From Rhodobiaceae bacterium (GTDB lineage Bacteria > Pseudomonadota > Alphaproteobacteria > Rhizobiales > Tepidamorphaceae): 64,000 nucleotides of DNA. Made by a program: the position numbers and the translations under genes. The notes beneath the pieces are model-generated. The model searched no databases. It had not been told where the DNA came from and worked only from the letters and a program-made list of their open reading frames with translations. The DNA lies in the NCBI GenBank assembly GCA_020637985.1, contig JACKJK010000006.1:62001-126000 (forward strand). The letters are read 5' to 3'. Shown one piece after another: positions 22,051 to 32,307 of this stretch. Within the stretch, counting starts at the first letter, position 1. Every line of letters starts with the position of its first letter.

Positions 22051-24204
22051 TCAGGCGGATTTGCGGACGTCGCTTTCCGGCGAGGGAGAGCAACTCGCCA
22101 GCACCGCCGCCAGGCGATGCGGTTCAACCGGCTTGGCAAGGTGAACGGTGAAGCCGGCGGCGAGCGTTTCCGCCCTGTCCTCGGCAAACGCGTTGGCGGT
22201 GACCGCGATCAAGGTGGGCGGGCAGCGCCTTGCCACCTTCAGTTCGCGGGCGATCTCCAGCCCGGAGCGGCCGGGCAGTCCGATGTCGAGAAGGGCGGCA
22301 TCGAAGATTTGCCCGCCGGTCAGCGCCGCGAGCGCAGCCACACCGTCCGGCACATGAGTGACCTCGTGGCCCATGCGTTGCAGGATCGAAACCATCAGCA
22401 AGGCACTCACGGGATCGTCTTCGGCAAGCAGGATGCGCAACTTCGTGCCCGATCGCGGCAGGCGATCCTCGTGCGGCGCCGCCGATCTTTCATTGCGGCC
22501 GGCTTCGGGCTCGAGCGATGCCGAACTTGCGCATATGCGGGCCAGCAGCGATTCAGTGCGCACGGGCCGCGTCAGGTAGCCGGACAGGTCGCGCGCCGCC
22601 AGATCGGCGATCTGCGGGCGCTGGTCTGCCGACACCAGGAGTATGGTCCGCTTCGCCCGCGCGTCCGCCGATTCGGGCTCATCGGTGAGCAGGATGTCGG
22701 GAGCCTTTCCCGGCCCGGCGAGCGTGGCGCCGAGACCGCGACACGTCCGTGCGAGGCATTCGGCCTCCATGCGCGAGCGCAACTCCACCGCGATCGACGT
22801 CCCGGCGAGCGGCTTCCTGCGCGAGCGCGGCGCGCGAATCCTGCGGCACGGCAATGTCAGGACAAAGGTCGTGCCGGCGCCCGGCGCGCTGGTGACCGCG
22901 ATGTCGCCGCCCATGGCGCGCGCGATGCGGCGGGAGATGGCAAGCCCCAGCCCGGTGCCGGCCTGGCGGTTTTCCCCGGCCTGTTCGAATTCGCTGAAGA
23001 TGCGCGCGTGGTCTTGCGGATCGATTCCGGGGCCGCTGTCGGTGACGCTGAGCAGCAGCGTGCCTTGGCCGCGGCGCGTCTTGTGCCAGTCGCAGATGAT
23101 TGCGATGCCGCCGGCGTCGGTGAATTTCACCGCATTGCCGATGAGGTTGGTGAGCATCTGGCGGAAACGCCCGGCATCCAGCTCGACGGCCTCGGGAACG
23201 ATCCGCGCGACATGGGTGCCCAGGCCGATCCCCTTGGCGTGCGCGCGCGGAGCGAGCAGCTCGGCCACGTCGCGCAGGACCAGCGCGGGGTCCACCTCCT
23301 CGCCGACCAGGTCGATGCGACCGGCCTCGATGCGCGAGAAATCGAGCACTTCGTCGATCAGCGCCGCCAGCGTCTGCCCGCTCTGGCGAATGGCATGCAC
23401 ATGGTTGCGCTGGCCGGGCGTCAGATCATCGTCGAGGAGCAGGCTGGCGAGGCCGAGGATGCCGTTCAGCGGCGTGCGGACTTCGTGGCTCATGGCGGCG
23501 AGGAACCGTGCCTTGGCGCGGCTGGCGTTCTCGGCGCTCTCGCGTTCGGCGCCCAGCGCGGCTGCGGCGGCCACGAAGCGGGTGACGTCTCGGCCGACGG
23601 CGCGCACGCGGGCCGACGCATCGCCGGCCTCTCTCACGGAGGTTTCCAGCCAGTAGACGACACGTTCTCCCGCCTGGCCGGGCATCGGACCGCGGGTGAC
23701 GTAGCCATCGCTGCCATGCCGGTCCGAAGCGTCCACGGGCCGGCATGCGTCGAGCGTCCTGCCAACCACGTCCGCGCCGAAGACGGACAGAAAAGCCTCG
23801 TTGGCGAAGGTGATGCGCCCTTCGGAATCGCGGTCGACGACGAGATCGGCGAGTGCATCAAGCTGGGCGCGCAGTCGATGTGTCTCGTCGAGAGCGGCGA
23901 ACAGGGCGTCGGACAGGTCCTCCTCGCGCGCCGACGAGGCGGGGCTCGCGGGCTCGTCCTCGTCCGCGGCCGGGCGTGTTGCGAGCAGGCTGAGGGCGGT
24001 GCCGCCGGCGGCGAGGAACGACAGTGCCGCGAGGGAGGTGAGAGGGACCGCGCCGGGCAAGGCGTTGACCGCGGCGAAAACCGTCGCCGGGAAGGCCGTT
24101 GCGGCGGCAGCGCCCAAGCTTGCGGGAAGCTGCCGCTTCGCGCGCACCTTGCCTGCATTGCGGGACGAATCGCCTGAACGCATGGCAGCGATGATCGCCG
24201 CCAT
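22051..24204 (-). CDS. Hybrid sensor histidine kinase with PAS and receiver domains
   Basis: A 717-residue two-component sensor. Order of domains: two hydrophobic segments (about 29-75), a PAS domain (about 105-215, starting LDALADLVVDRDSEG), the dimerisation domain with its phospho-acceptor His in AAMSHEVRTPLNGILG (about 240), the ATPase domain with N box LTNLIGNAVKFTD and G boxes DSGPGIDPQD and GTGLGLAISRRIA, a degenerate receiver-like segment (about 460-545), and a canonical receiver with LLAEDDPVSALL, acceptor DAALLDIGLPG and Lys in HLAKPVEP. The signal and output partner are unknown. It stands upstream of olsB with a 130-bp gap. Confidence 0.9.
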   Translation of the reverse strand: MAAIIAAMRSGDSSRNAGKVRAKRQLPASLGAAAATAFPATVFAAVNALPGAVPLTSLAALSFLAAGGTALSLLATRPAADEDEPASPASSAREEDLSDALFAALDETHRLRAQLDALADLVVDRDSEGRITFANEAFLSVFGADVVGRTLDACRPVDASDRHGSDGYVTRGPMPGQAGERVVYWLETSVREAGDASARVRAVGRDVTRFVAAAAALGAERESAENASRAKARFLAAMSHEVRTPLNGILGLASLLLDDDLTPGQRNHVHAIRQSGQTLAALIDEVLDFSRIEAGRIDLVGEEVDPALVLRDVAELLAPRAHAKGIGLGTHVARIVPEAVELDAGRFRQMLTNLIGNAVKFTDAGGIAIICDWHKTRRGQGTLLLSVTDSGPGIDPQDHARIFSEFEQAGENRQAGTGLGLAISRRIARAMGGDIAVTSAPGAGTTFVLTLPCRRIRAPRSRRKPLAGTSIAVELRSRMEAECLARTCRGLGATLAGPGKAPDILLTDEPESADARAKRTILLVSADQRPQIADLAARDLSGYLTRPVRTESLLARICASSASLEPEAGRNERSAAPHEDRLPRSGTKLRILLAEDDPVSALLMVSILQRMGHEVTHVPDGVAALAALTGGQIFDAALLDIGLPGRSGLEIARELKVARRCPPTLIAVTANAFAEDRAETLAAGFTVHLAKPVEPHRLAAVLASCSPSPESDVRKSA

Positions 24205-24246
24205 GCGTCAATCATCTGTTAACGCGTGTTAACGGCGCGCCGCAGT

Positions 24247-25779
24247 TCATGCGGCTGCGGCGAGCCGGTCACTCATCGCGCGGTAGGACAGCGCCTCGGC
24301 GACGTGGACGCGGGCGACGCCGGAGGCCGCATCGAGGTCGGCGAGCGTGCGCGCCACCCGCAGCACGCGGTGGAACCCGCGCGCCGACAGCGTCATGCGC
24401 TCGGCTGCCTGCGCCAGCAGGGCGCGAGCGTCCGGCGCGAGCGCCACGGTCTCCTCCATGACGCGCGAGGCAACGGCTGCGTTGGTCAAGGCACCCGGCA
24501 GGCCAAGGCCGGCATAGCGCTCGTGCTGGCGGGCACGCGCGGCAACGACGCGGGCACGCACGTCGGCGCTCGTCTCGCGCGCCGGCGGCAGCAGGAGATC
24601 ACTTGCCGTGACCGCCGGTATGTCGAGATGGATGTCGATGCGATCGAGCAGCGGGCCGGAGATGCGCGCCTGGTAGTCGGCGGCGCAGCGTGCGCCGCGG
24701 CGGCAGGTATGGCCGGGTTCACCCGCCATGCCGCAGCGACACGGGTTCATCGCCGCCACCAGCTGGAAGCGCGAGGGATAGCGCACGCGGTGATTGGCGC
24801 GCGCGATGATCGTCTCGCCGCTTTCCAGCGGCTGGCGCAGGGAATCGAGCACCTGCGGCGAGAACTCCGGCAACTCGTCGAGGAACAGCACACCGTTGTG
24901 GGCAAGCGAGGCCTCGCCGGGGCGAGCGCGGAAGCCGCCACCGACCATCGCCGCCATGGAGGCGGAATGGTGTGGGGCGCGGAACGGGCGCACGGCGGAA
25001 AGCCCCTCGGTCGACAGCGTGCCGGCAACGGAACGGATCATCGAGACGTCCAGCATCTCCGCCGGCGCGAGGTCCGGCAGGATCGACGGCAGCCGCGAGG
25101 CGAGCATCGACTTGCCGGCACCCGGCGGGCCGACCATGAGCAGGTTGTGGCCGCCGGCTGCGGCCACCTCCAGCGCACGCTTGGCGGCTTCCTGCCCGCG
25201 CACGTCCGACAGGTCGGCAAGGGGCGCGGCCGGTTTGCCGATGACCGGGGCGGGGCGCGCCAGCACCTGGTTGCCGCTGAAATGGTTGACCAGCGCGGTG
25301 AGGCTCGCCGGAGCGACGATCTCCATGTCCGCGGCCGCCCAGGCCGCCTCGCCGCCGCACTCGTGCGGGCAGACGAGGCCGCAGCCCTGCGCGTTGGCGG
25401 CGATCGCTGCGGGCAGCACGCCGGCAACGGCGCTGATGCGGGCATCGAGCGCCAGTTCGCCGAGCACCACGTAGCCGTCGAGCGCGGCGGGCTGGATCGC
25501 CCCGATCGCGGCCATGACGCCGACGGCGATCGGCAGGTCGAAATGGCTGCCCTCCTTGGGCAGGTCGGCAGGCGCGAGGTTGACGGTGATGCGCTTGGGC
25601 GGCAGCGCAAGGCCGACCGCGGTCAGCGCGGCGCGCACCCGTTCTCGGCTTTCGGCAACCGCCTTGTCGGGAAGGCCGACGATGGTGAAGGCGGGCAGGC
25701 CGGCGGCAAGCTGCACCTGCACGTCGACCGGCCTTGCGTCGATGCCCTCGAAAGCAACCGTGCGTACCCACGCAACCAT
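24247..25779 (-). CDS. comM: YifB/ComM-family Mg-chelatase-like AAA+ ATPase
   Basis: AAA+ ATPase of 510 residues. ComM in naturally competent bacteria is a helicase driving branch migration during transformation; the gene is widespread in non-competent species too. Visible features: N-terminal Lon-like fold starting VAWVRTVAFEGIDARPVDV, Walker A VGPPGAGKSMLASRLPS (near 217), Walker B GVLFLDELPEFS, and a zinc-binding cluster in MNPCRCGMAGEPGHTCRRG. It lies between gshB (82-bp gap) and the histidine kinase gene; near the latter the sequence GTTAACGCGTGTTAAC is a short inverted motif. Confidence 0.95.
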   Translation of the reverse strand: MVAWVRTVAFEGIDARPVDVQVQLAAGLPAFTIVGLPDKAVAESRERVRAALTAVGLALPPKRITVNLAPADLPKEGSHFDLPIAVGVMAAIGAIQPAALDGYVVLGELALDARISAVAGVLPAAIAANAQGCGLVCPHECGGEAAWAAADMEIVAPASLTALVNHFSGNQVLARPAPVIGKPAAPLADLSDVRGQEAAKRALEVAAAGGHNLLMVGPPGAGKSMLASRLPSILPDLAPAEMLDVSMIRSVAGTLSTEGLSAVRPFRAPHHSASMAAMVGGGFRARPGEASLAHNGVLFLDELPEFSPQVLDSLRQPLESGETIIARANHRVRYPSRFQLVAAMNPCRCGMAGEPGHTCRRGARCAADYQARISGPLLDRIDIHLDIPAVTASDLLLPPARETSADVRARVVAARARQHERYAGLGLPGALTNAAVASRVMEETVALAPDARALLAQAAERMTLSARGFHRVLRVARTLADLDAASGVARVHVAEALSYRAMSDRLAAAA

Positions 25780-25861
25780 CCTCGCCCTCCATCAGGGCAG
25801 CGAGGATAGCGCAATGCGCGGAAAAGAACAATAAGTGAACGAATAGCTTGCGCCACGGGCC

Positions 25862-26800
25862 TTAGAGACGCCGTTCGATCGCGTCCCAGACCATCGCGCC
25901 GGCATCCGGGCCGCCGAGCCGCTTCACGGCGCGGATGCCGGTCGGCGAGGTGACGTTGATCTCGGTCAGGTAGCCGCCGATGACGTCGATACCGGTGAAG
26001 ATGAGCCCGCGCTCCTTGAGCGCCGGGCCGAGGCGCTCGACGATCTCACGTTCGCGCGGCGTCAGATCGGTTTCGGAGGCGACGCCGCCGCGCACCATGT
26101 TGGAGCGCAGGTCGCCCTCGGCGGGCACCCGGTTGATGGCGCCGGCGAAGGCGCCGTCGACGATCAGGATACGCTTGTCGCCCTGGCGCACCTCGCTGCG
26201 GTATTGCTGGATGACCCAGGGTTCGCGGAACACGGTCTCGAACATGTCGATGAGCGAACCGTAGTTCTCGTCGCCCGGCTTGACGCGGAACACCGCCTTG
26301 CCGCCGTTGCCGTAAAGCGGCTTGATGACGATGTCGTTGAACTCCTCGCGGAACAGCGCGATTTCCTGCGGGTTGCGGGTGATCAGCGTCGGCGGCATGA
26401 GATCGGAGAACTCGGTGACGAAGATCTTCTCCGGCGCGTTGCGCACGCTTGCGGGATCGTTGACCACCAGCGTTTGCGGATGCACGCACTCCAGGATGTG
26501 GGTGGCGGTGATGTAGTCCATGTCGAAGGGCGGGTCCTGGCGCATCAGCACCACGTCGGCGTCGGACAGGTTGATGCGCACGCGCTCGCCAAGGGTGAAA
26601 TGGTTGCCCGGCTCGTCGCGCACCGTGACCGGCTCGGCGGTGACGAAGACATCCCTGCCGCGCTGGGCGAGATCGCGGACGTGATAGTGCAGCAGGGTGT
26701 GGCCGCGCGCCTGTGCTTCCAGCATCAGGGCAAAGGTCGAATCGCCTGCGATGTTGATGCCGGCGATGTGGTCCATCTGGACGGCGACGGTAAGCGGCAT
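25862..26800 (-). CDS. gshB: Glutathione synthetase
   Basis: ATP-grasp ligase joining gamma-glutamylcysteine and glycine. The 312-residue protein begins [20 protein letters not shown] and shows [32 protein letters not shown] and [11 protein letters not shown], all typical of proteobacterial GshB. The ATG at 26800 has GGAGG seven bases upstream, which decides the start over the ATG at 26806 and over the longer open frame to 26923. It follows yraN by 19 bp and may be co-transcribed with rsmI-yraN. Confidence 0.97.
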   Translation of the reverse strand: MPLTVAVQMDHIAGINIAGDSTFALMLEAQARGHTLLHYHVRDLAQRGRDVFVTAEPVTVRDEPGNHFTLGERVRINLSDADVVLMRQDPPFDMDYITATHILECVHPQTLVVNDPASVRNAPEKIFVTEFSDLMPPTLITRNPQEIALFREEFNDIVIKPLYGNGGKAVFRVKPGDENYGSLIDMFETVFREPWVIQQYRSEVRQGDKRILIVDGAFAGAINRVPAEGDLRSNMVRGGVASETDLTPREREIVERLGPALKERGLIFTGIDVIGGYLTEINVTSPTGIRAVKRLGGPDAGAMVWDAIERRL

Positions 26801-26819
26801 GGTCATGCCTCCGGGGCGT

Positions 26820-27200
26820 TCATGGCCGGAAGGCATCCGGCAGGTGGCGGGGCAGGCGGCGCGGCACGACGAACACTGCGTCGAAGCGCATGTTGTATCC
26901 CGCAAAGGCCGGGTTGCGCGCAAGCCAGACTTGCGCGGCCGTTGCCATGCGGCGCTGCTGGCGCGGCGTTATGGCGGCCTGGGCTGCGTCGGGGTCGGCG
27001 CGCGCCTTGACCTCGACGAAGGCGAGTGTGCGGCTGCGGCAGACGACCAGGTCGAGTTCTCCGGCCGCGCAACGCCAGCGGCGCGCCAGCGGCCGGTAGC
27101 CTTTCGACACGAGCAGCGCCAGGGCCTTCCATTCAGCCGTCCGGCCGCGGCCTTCAGCGGCCTGGCGACTTTCGTCGCGCATGTCGCCGGCCCGCGTCAT
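26820..27200 (-). CDS. yraN: UPF0102 family protein YraN
   Basis: Small predicted nuclease-fold protein of 126 residues. The PD-(D/E)XK-like core is visible as [20 protein letters not shown] followed by [14 protein letters not shown], and [17 protein letters not shown] is the usual helix. Its function is not established. It overlaps the rsmI stop by 4 bp (ATGA) and precedes gshB, the common Rhizobiales order rsmI-yraN-gshB. Confidence 0.93.
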   Translation of the reverse strand: MTRAGDMRDESRQAAEGRGRTAEWKALALLVSKGYRPLARRWRCAAGELDLVVCRSRTLAFVEVKARADPDAAQAAITPRQQRRMATAAQVWLARNPAFAGYNMRFDAVFVVPRRLPRHLPDAFRP

Positions 27201-28150
27201 GCGCTGCCGTCCCGGCCCTGTTCCAGCTGCAGCGCGCGAGCGTAGATCTCCTTGCGCGGCAGGCCGGTTTCGCGCGCCAGCATCTGCGCGGCGCGGGCAA
27301 CGCCGTGCTCTGCGACGAGCGCGGCGAGACGTTCGGCGAAGGCGCTGTCACCGGGATCGGGCCGCTGAGCGGTATCGTCGGGGGGGGCGACGAGGATGAC
27401 GATCTCGCCTTTCGGCGCCCCTTCGCGATCGAACCGCCCCGCCAATTCGGACAATGCACCGCGCACCACCGTCTCGAACCGCTTGGTCAGTTCGCGGGCG
27501 ACCACGGCGAACCTGTCGCCCAATCCTTCGTGCAACGCGGCCAGCGTGGCCGCTAGACGGTTGGCCGATTCATAGAACACCAGCGTGCCGGGGATCGCGG
27601 CGAGCCGAGCGATTCGCGCGGCACGCGCGCCGGCCCTGGTCGGCAGGAACCCGGCGAACAGGAACGCATCGGTGGGGAGCCCGGCACAGACGAGCGCCGA
27701 CAGCAGCGCGGAAGCGCCGGGCACCGGAACAATGTCGTGACCGGCTTCGATCGCCTCCTCGACCAGCTTGTAGCCGGGATCGGACACAAGTGGCGTTCCC
27801 GCATCGCTGACGAGGGCGACGGCAGCACCCTCGGCAAGTTGCGCCAGCAGTTTCGGGCGGCGGCTGGCGGCATTGTGCTCGTGATAGGAGACGAGCGGTG
27901 TGCGGATGGCGTAGTGGTCGAGGAGCCGGCGCGTGTGGCGGGTGTCCTCGCAGGCAATGACGTCGGCCGCGGCCAGCGTGGCGAGCGCACGCAACGTCAC
28001 GTCCGCCAGGTTACCGATGGGGGTTGCCACGACGTGCAGGCCGGGGGCCAGCGCCGCTGCTTCGAAAACGGTTCCGGCAATCGCGTAGCGGCGCACCGGC
28101 GCGCCCGCGCCTTGCCCCTGCGCCGATTTCTCGCGCGGCAAACGCGTCAT
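27197..28150 (-). CDS. rsmI: 16S rRNA (cytidine-2'-O)-methyltransferase
   Basis: Methylates C1402 of 16S rRNA on the ribose. Tetrapyrrole-methylase-fold protein with [20 protein letters not shown] at the SAM site, [31 protein letters not shown] and [14 protein letters not shown] use the ATG at 28150 (MTRLPREK, 317 residues); an ATG at 28207 would add 19 residues without a convincing ribosome site. Its stop overlaps the yraN start. The gene is divergent from the LpoA-like lipoprotein gene, a common pairing in proteobacteria. Confidence 0.96.
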   Translation of the reverse strand: MTRLPREKSAQGQGAGAPVRRYAIAGTVFEAAALAPGLHVVATPIGNLADVTLRALATLAAADVIACEDTRHTRRLLDHYAIRTPLVSYHEHNAASRRPKLLAQLAEGAAVALVSDAGTPLVSDPGYKLVEEAIEAGHDIVPVPGASALLSALVCAGLPTDAFLFAGFLPTRAGARAARIARLAAIPGTLVFYESANRLAATLAALHEGLGDRFAVVARELTKRFETVVRGALSELAGRFDREGAPKGEIVILVAPPDDTAQRPDPGDSAFAERLAALVAEHGVARAAQMLARETGLPRKEIYARALQLEQGRDGSA

Positions 28151-28366
28151 GGTTTCGTGTACCCTTCTTGCCGGAGGCCCTGGATCGCCGGATCTCGGGT
28201 TAACCATAGACGAGTTTGGTTGCCCGGTGTGGCCTTGTGGCGGTTTTCTTGCGGGCCGGTCCGGAATACGATGTTGAGAGTTTGTTTACCATGTGCCTGG
28301 ATTTGCCGCCCGGTGGCGGAATCGACAGGCGCGGGTCTGCGCACGGAGCGCGGGAGTATACGGGCA

Positions 28367-29596
28367 ATGTTGTCTGCCGGACGTGACCACGTGCAACGAG
28401 CGACGCGACGCGCAATCGCGAAAGGCTTCGGCGCGCTCGCTGGCGCGCTCCTGCTTGCCGGGTGCAGCGGAACGAACCTGCCGTTTCCGCAGCCGCAACA
28501 GCCGGCACCGCCGCAACAGGGAGCGCCCGCGCCGGGCGCCTTCGGGTCCGGGCCGGTGCAGGTCGCCCTGCTGCTGCCACTGTCGGCGACCGGAAATGCC
28601 GGGGCAACCGGGCAGGTTCTGCGCAATGTTTCCGAGCTTTCCGTTTCCGAATTCCCCAGCGCATCGATTACGGTGGTTCCCATCGACACCAGGGGAACAC
28701 CGGAGGGCGCGCGCGCTGCAGCAGAGCAGGCCGTGCAAGGCGGCGCGCGGATGATCCTCGGGCCGCTGTTTTCCGGCGAAGTGGCCGCTGTGGGCCAGGT
28801 CGCCGGCAGCGCCAACATCCCGGTGATCGCGTTTTCCTCGGACCCGAACGCCGCCGGCGGTACGGTGCGGCTGCTCAGCTTCCTCGCCGAGAGCGACGTC
28901 AACCGCATCGTCTTTCATGCGGCACAGAACGGGCGCAAGGCCTTTGGCGCACTGGTTCCCGAAAGTGCCTACGGGCTGATTGTCGAGAACGCGATGCGGC
29001 ACGCGGCATCGCGCAATGGCGGACAACTGATCGCGGTGGAACGCTACAAGCCCGACACCACGTCGATCCAGCAGGCGGTCGGCCAGATGGCGGCCATTGC
29101 CGGCGGGTCGCAGCCGCGCATCAATGCGCTGATGATCCCCGACGGTGCGGCCGCCATGCCGCACATCATCGCCGCGCTGCAGTCCGGCGGCGTCGACTTC
29201 GGCAAGGTCAAGCTGCTGGGCTCGGGCCAATGGGACGATCCGGCGATCCTGAAACTGCCGCAGCTTGCCGGTGCATGGTTCGCCGCACCCGAGCCGGCGG
29301 GTTTCGCGGCCCTGAGCAGCCGTTACCAGGCGCGTTTCGGCGCCGTGCCGCCGCGCATCGCCTCGCTCGCCTATGACGCGACCAGCCTGGCGGCGGCGCT
29401 GGCAGGCATGGATGTCGCCAACCCCTTCCCGCCCAGCCGCCTGCAGAGCCGCGATGGTTTCCAGGGCACCGACGGCATCTTCCGCTTCGATTCGAGCGGG
29501 CGCAACGAACGCGGCCTTGCGGTTCTGGAAATCCAGGCCGGCGCCGCGCGCGTCGTGCAGCCGGCGCCGAAGACCTTCCGCGGTTCAGGCTTCTGA
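28367..29596 (+). CDS. Penicillin-binding protein activator, LpoA/LppC family lipoprotein
   Basis: Predicted outer-membrane lipoprotein of 409 residues. It has a basic n-region, a hydrophobic core and the lipobox LLLAGC, then a proline/glutamine-rich linker and a periplasmic-binding-protein-like domain (from VQVALLLPLSATGNAGATG to the end). Enterobacterial LpoA activates PBP1A; in alphaproteobacteria that role is inferred from family only. The start at 28367 gives a normal signal peptide; an ATG at 28271 would add 32 residues before it. It is divergent from rsmI across 216 bp. Confidence 0.9.
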   Translation: MLSAGRDHVQRATRRAIAKGFGALAGALLLAGCSGTNLPFPQPQQPAPPQQGAPAPGAFGSGPVQVALLLPLSATGNAGATGQVLRNVSELSVSEFPSASITVVPIDTRGTPEGARAAAEQAVQGGARMILGPLFSGEVAAVGQVAGSANIPVIAFSSDPNAAGGTVRLLSFLAESDVNRIVFHAAQNGRKAFGALVPESAYGLIVENAMRHAASRNGGQLIAVERYKPDTTSIQQAVGQMAAIAGGSQPRINALMIPDGAAAMPHIIAALQSGGVDFGKVKLLGSGQWDDPAILKLPQLAGAWFAAPEPAGFAALSSRYQARFGAVPPRIASLAYDATSLAAALAGMDVANPFPPSRLQSRDGFQGTDGIFRFDSSGRNERGLAVLEIQAGAARVVQPAPKTFRGSGF

Positions 29597-29615
29597 GGTT
29601 TCTTCCAGCGGAGTT

Positions 29616-30803
29616 TCAGGCGGCGAGGTCTGCGACCACGGCGTTGAGCACCGGGAAGCCTTCCGCCGTGACGCGCAGGCCGCGGTTGCCGACGCGCGCC
29701 ACCATGCCGTGCGCCTCCAGGTCGGCAATGCGCTCGGGATCGAGGGGCCGGCCCGCCATTTCGGCGAACCGTTCGGTGTCGATGCCGGTGGCAAGCCGCA
29801 GGCCCATCAGCAGGTATTCGTCGGCGATCTCGTCGCGGGCCAGCCTGTCGTCGACTACCATGCCGTGACCGCTGGCGTTCACCCTGCCCAGCCAGGCTTC
29901 CGGGTTGCGCTCGCAGGCCGTGGCATATCGCTCTCCTGAAAGCGTCAGCCGGCCATGGGCGCCGGGGCCGACGCCGACGAAATCGCCGCAGGTCCAGTAG
30001 ACCATGTTGTGGCGCGACTGCGCACCGGGCCGCGCGTGGTTCGACACCTCGTAGGCCGGCAAGCCGGCGTGCGCCGTCATCTCCTGCGTCACGTCATAGA
30101 GCTCGCGCGCCAGGTCGGCGTCGGGCACCACGAGGCGGCCAGCCTCGTGCAGCCGCGCAAACTGCGTATCGGGCTCGATGGTCAATTGGTAGAGCGACAG
30201 GTGCTCGCCGGCCAGCGACAGTGCCTCGGCGAGCTCGGCGCGCCAAGCGGCGGCATCCTGACCGGGGCGCGCGTAGATCATGTCGAAGGAAACGCGCGGG
30301 AAGGTGGCATGCGCCACCTCTAGCGCGGCCAGCGCCTGCGCCCTGTCGTGCAACCGGCCGAGGAAGCGCAGCTGCTCGTCGATCAGCGACTGGACCCCGA
30401 GCGAAACCCGGTTGACGCCGGCGTCGCGATAGCCGCGGAAACGACCGGCCTCGACGCTGGATGGATTGGCCTCCAGCGTGATCTCGCAATCGGCTTCGAG
30501 CGGCCACAGGCGCGACACCGTCGAGATGATCCGCGCTACGGCTTCCGGCGGCATCAGCGACGGCGTGCCGCCGCCGAAGAAGATGCTGCGCACGGCGCGA
30601 GCGGGTTCGCCGGCAAGGCGGGCTGCATTGTACTCCAGCTCGGCAACGATCGCGTCTGCAAAGCCAAGCGCATCGACACCGCCGTGGCGGACATGGCTGT
30701 TGAAGTCGCAGTAGGGGCACTTCGCCGCGCAGAACGGCCAGTGCACGTAGACGGCGAAACCTGCGTCGCCGGGTCCGGCTCCGGGGAAAGCAGCCTCAGG
30801 CAT
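29616..30803 (-). CDS. hemW: Heme chaperone / radical-SAM family protein HemW
   Basis: Radical-SAM protein of 395 residues related to coproporphyrinogen III dehydrogenase but of the HemW class. The cluster motif [13 protein letters not shown] (CxxxCxxC) lies at about 25-32, and the heme-binding-type motif [13 protein letters not shown] (HNxxYW) supports HemW over HemN, as does the lack of the HemN N-terminal extension. The ATG at 30803 overlaps the rdgB stop by 8 bp; the codon at 30809 is TTG. It ends close to the convergent LpoA-like gene. Confidence 0.94.
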   Translation of the reverse strand: MPEAAFPGAGPGDAGFAVYVHWPFCAAKCPYCDFNSHVRHGGVDALGFADAIVAELEYNAARLAGEPARAVRSIFFGGGTPSLMPPEAVARIISTVSRLWPLEADCEITLEANPSSVEAGRFRGYRDAGVNRVSLGVQSLIDEQLRFLGRLHDRAQALAALEVAHATFPRVSFDMIYARPGQDAAAWRAELAEALSLAGEHLSLYQLTIEPDTQFARLHEAGRLVVPDADLARELYDVTQEMTAHAGLPAYEVSNHARPGAQSRHNMVYWTCGDFVGVGPGAHGRLTLSGERYATACERNPEAWLGRVNASGHGMVVDDRLARDEIADEYLLMGLRLATGIDTERFAEMAGRPLDPERIADLEAHGMVARVGNRGLRVTAEGFPVLNAVVADLAA

Positions 30804-31434
30804 CGCCAAACCATGCCTCGACCAGCGCCTTGAAGGCGCGGGCGCGATGCGACAGCGCCGGCTTGTCGTCGCCCCTGCGCCAGCCGTGCTTTTCGCGTGC
30901 GCTCATCTCCCCGAAGGTGCGGGCGTGGCCATCGGGCAGGAAGACGGGATCGTAACCGAAGCCCTGTTCGCCGCACGGCGGCCAGACCATCACGCCCTCG
31001 ACCTCGCCGCGAAACATTTGCGTGTGCCCGTCCGGCCAGGCCAGGCACAAGACGGCGACGAAGCGGGCGCGGCGGCGGTCGGGCGTTGCCGCGCCGGCGG
31101 CGGCGAGCGCTTCCTCGACGTTGCGCATGGCAAGGGCAAAATCCTTGTCCAGGCCTGCCCAGCGCGCGGAATGAATGCCCGGCTTGCCGCCGAGCGCGTC
31201 GACGCACAGGCCCGAATCATCGCTGAGGGCGGCAATCCCGGTCGCGCGCGCTGCGGCCAGCGCCTTGATTCTGGCGTTTTCCTCGAAGGTCTCTCCGGTC
31301 TCCTCGGGCTCCGGCAGATCAAGCTCCACCGCCGAAACGATTTCGCAGCCAAGCGGCTCGAGCAGTTCGCGGATCTCGCGGACCTTGCCGGCGTTGTGGC
31401 TGGCGACCACGATCCTGTCGGGAAAATCGCGCAT
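30796..31434 (-). CDS. rdgB: XTP/dITP diphosphatase (Ham1/RdgB)
   Basis: House-cleaning pyrophosphatase removing non-canonical purine nucleotides. The 212 residues contain [20 protein letters not shown] at the N-terminus, [29 protein letters not shown] and [18 protein letters not shown], all family hallmarks. It begins immediately after rph with no spacer and overlaps hemW by 8 bp, giving an rph-rdgB-hemW unit. Confidence 0.97.
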   Translation of the reverse strand: MRDFPDRIVVASHNAGKVREIRELLEPLGCEIVSAVELDLPEPEETGETFEENARIKALAAARATGIAALSDDSGLCVDALGGKPGIHSARWAGLDKDFALAMRNVEEALAAAGAATPDRRRARFVAVLCLAWPDGHTQMFRGEVEGVMVWPPCGEQGFGYDPVFLPDGHARTFGEMSAREKHGWRRGDDKPALSHRARAFKALVEAWFGDA

Positions 31435-32148
31435 TCAGGCCAGCGCCTGCTTCTGCTTCTCGACGAGCTCGCCGATGCCCTTGGAGGCGAGCGACAGCAG
31501 GTCGAGGAACTCGGACTGCGTGAACGGCGTCTTCTCGGCGGTCGCCTGGATCTCCACGAGGCCGCCGGAGCCGGTCATGACGAAGTTGGCGTCGGTCTCG
31601 GCGGAGGAATCCTCGTCGTAGTCGAGGTCGAGCACCGGCGTCCCCTTGCAGATGCCGCAGGACACCGCCGCGACATGATCGGTGAGCGGATCGAGATCGA
31701 TCATGTTGCGCGCGCGCATCCATGCGATGCACTCGGCAAGCGCCACCCAGCCACCGGTGATCGCCGCGGTGCGCGTGCCGCCATCGGCCTGCAGCACATC
31801 GCAGTCGACGGTGATCTGGCGTTCGCCGAGCAGCTTGAGATCGCAGACGGCGCGAAGCGAGCGGCCGATCAGGCGCTGGATCTCCAGCGTGCGGCCGCCC
31901 TGCTTGCCGCGCGCGGCCTCGCGCTGCGAGCGGTCGTGGGTGGAGCGCGGCAGCATGCCGTATTCGGCCGTCACCCAGCCGCGGCCCTGGCCACGCAGCC
32001 ATGGCGGAAGGCGTTCCTCCAGCGAGGCGGTACACAGGACGTGGGTGTCGCCGAAACGGATGAGGCAGGAGCCCTCGGCATGGCGCGAGATGCCGCGCTC
32101 GATGGTGACGGCCCGCATGGCCTCGGCGGCGCGCTGGGATGGACGCAT
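31435..32148 (-). CDS. rph: Ribonuclease PH
   Basis: Phosphorolytic 3'-5' exoribonuclease that trims tRNA precursors. The 237-residue protein starts [19 protein letters not shown] and shows [39 protein letters not shown] and [18 protein letters not shown] use the ATG at 32148, which matches the family N-terminus; the frame is open to 32244 but that part overlaps the promoter region of hrcA. rph and hrcA are divergent across about 160 bp, a conserved Rhizobiales arrangement. Confidence 0.97.
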   Translation of the reverse strand: MRPSQRAAEAMRAVTIERGISRHAEGSCLIRFGDTHVLCTASLEERLPPWLRGQGRGWVTAEYGMLPRSTHDRSQREAARGKQGGRTLEIQRLIGRSLRAVCDLKLLGERQITVDCDVLQADGGTRTAAITGGWVALAECIAWMRARNMIDLDPLTDHVAAVSCGICKGTPVLDLDYDEDSSAETDANFVMTGSGGLVEIQATAEKTPFTQSEFLDLLSLASKGIGELVEKQKQALA

Positions 32149-32307
32149 GGATCGATGGTCCCTTTCTGGATCGGGGCGAAGGGTATGGCTGCCGGCTCTG
32201 TAGCCGGTTCGCAGGCCAAGCGCAAAGGCACGCGCGCCGCGCACGACACTTCGCTGGCGAGCCGGGCGGCTCTTGACGCAGGCCCGCAGGCGACGAACAT
32301 ATCAGGC

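Noticed and set aside
21742..24177. An 811-codon plus-strand open frame opposite the hybrid kinase
   Set aside because: Shadow of the kinase reading frame, whose H, N, G and receiver motifs are intact.
32272..32302. CTTGAC followed by ACATAT as a promoter for hrcA
   Set aside because: The -10 match is weak at a 16-17 base spacing and only five to seven bases remain before the ATG, so it would require a leaderless mRNA.
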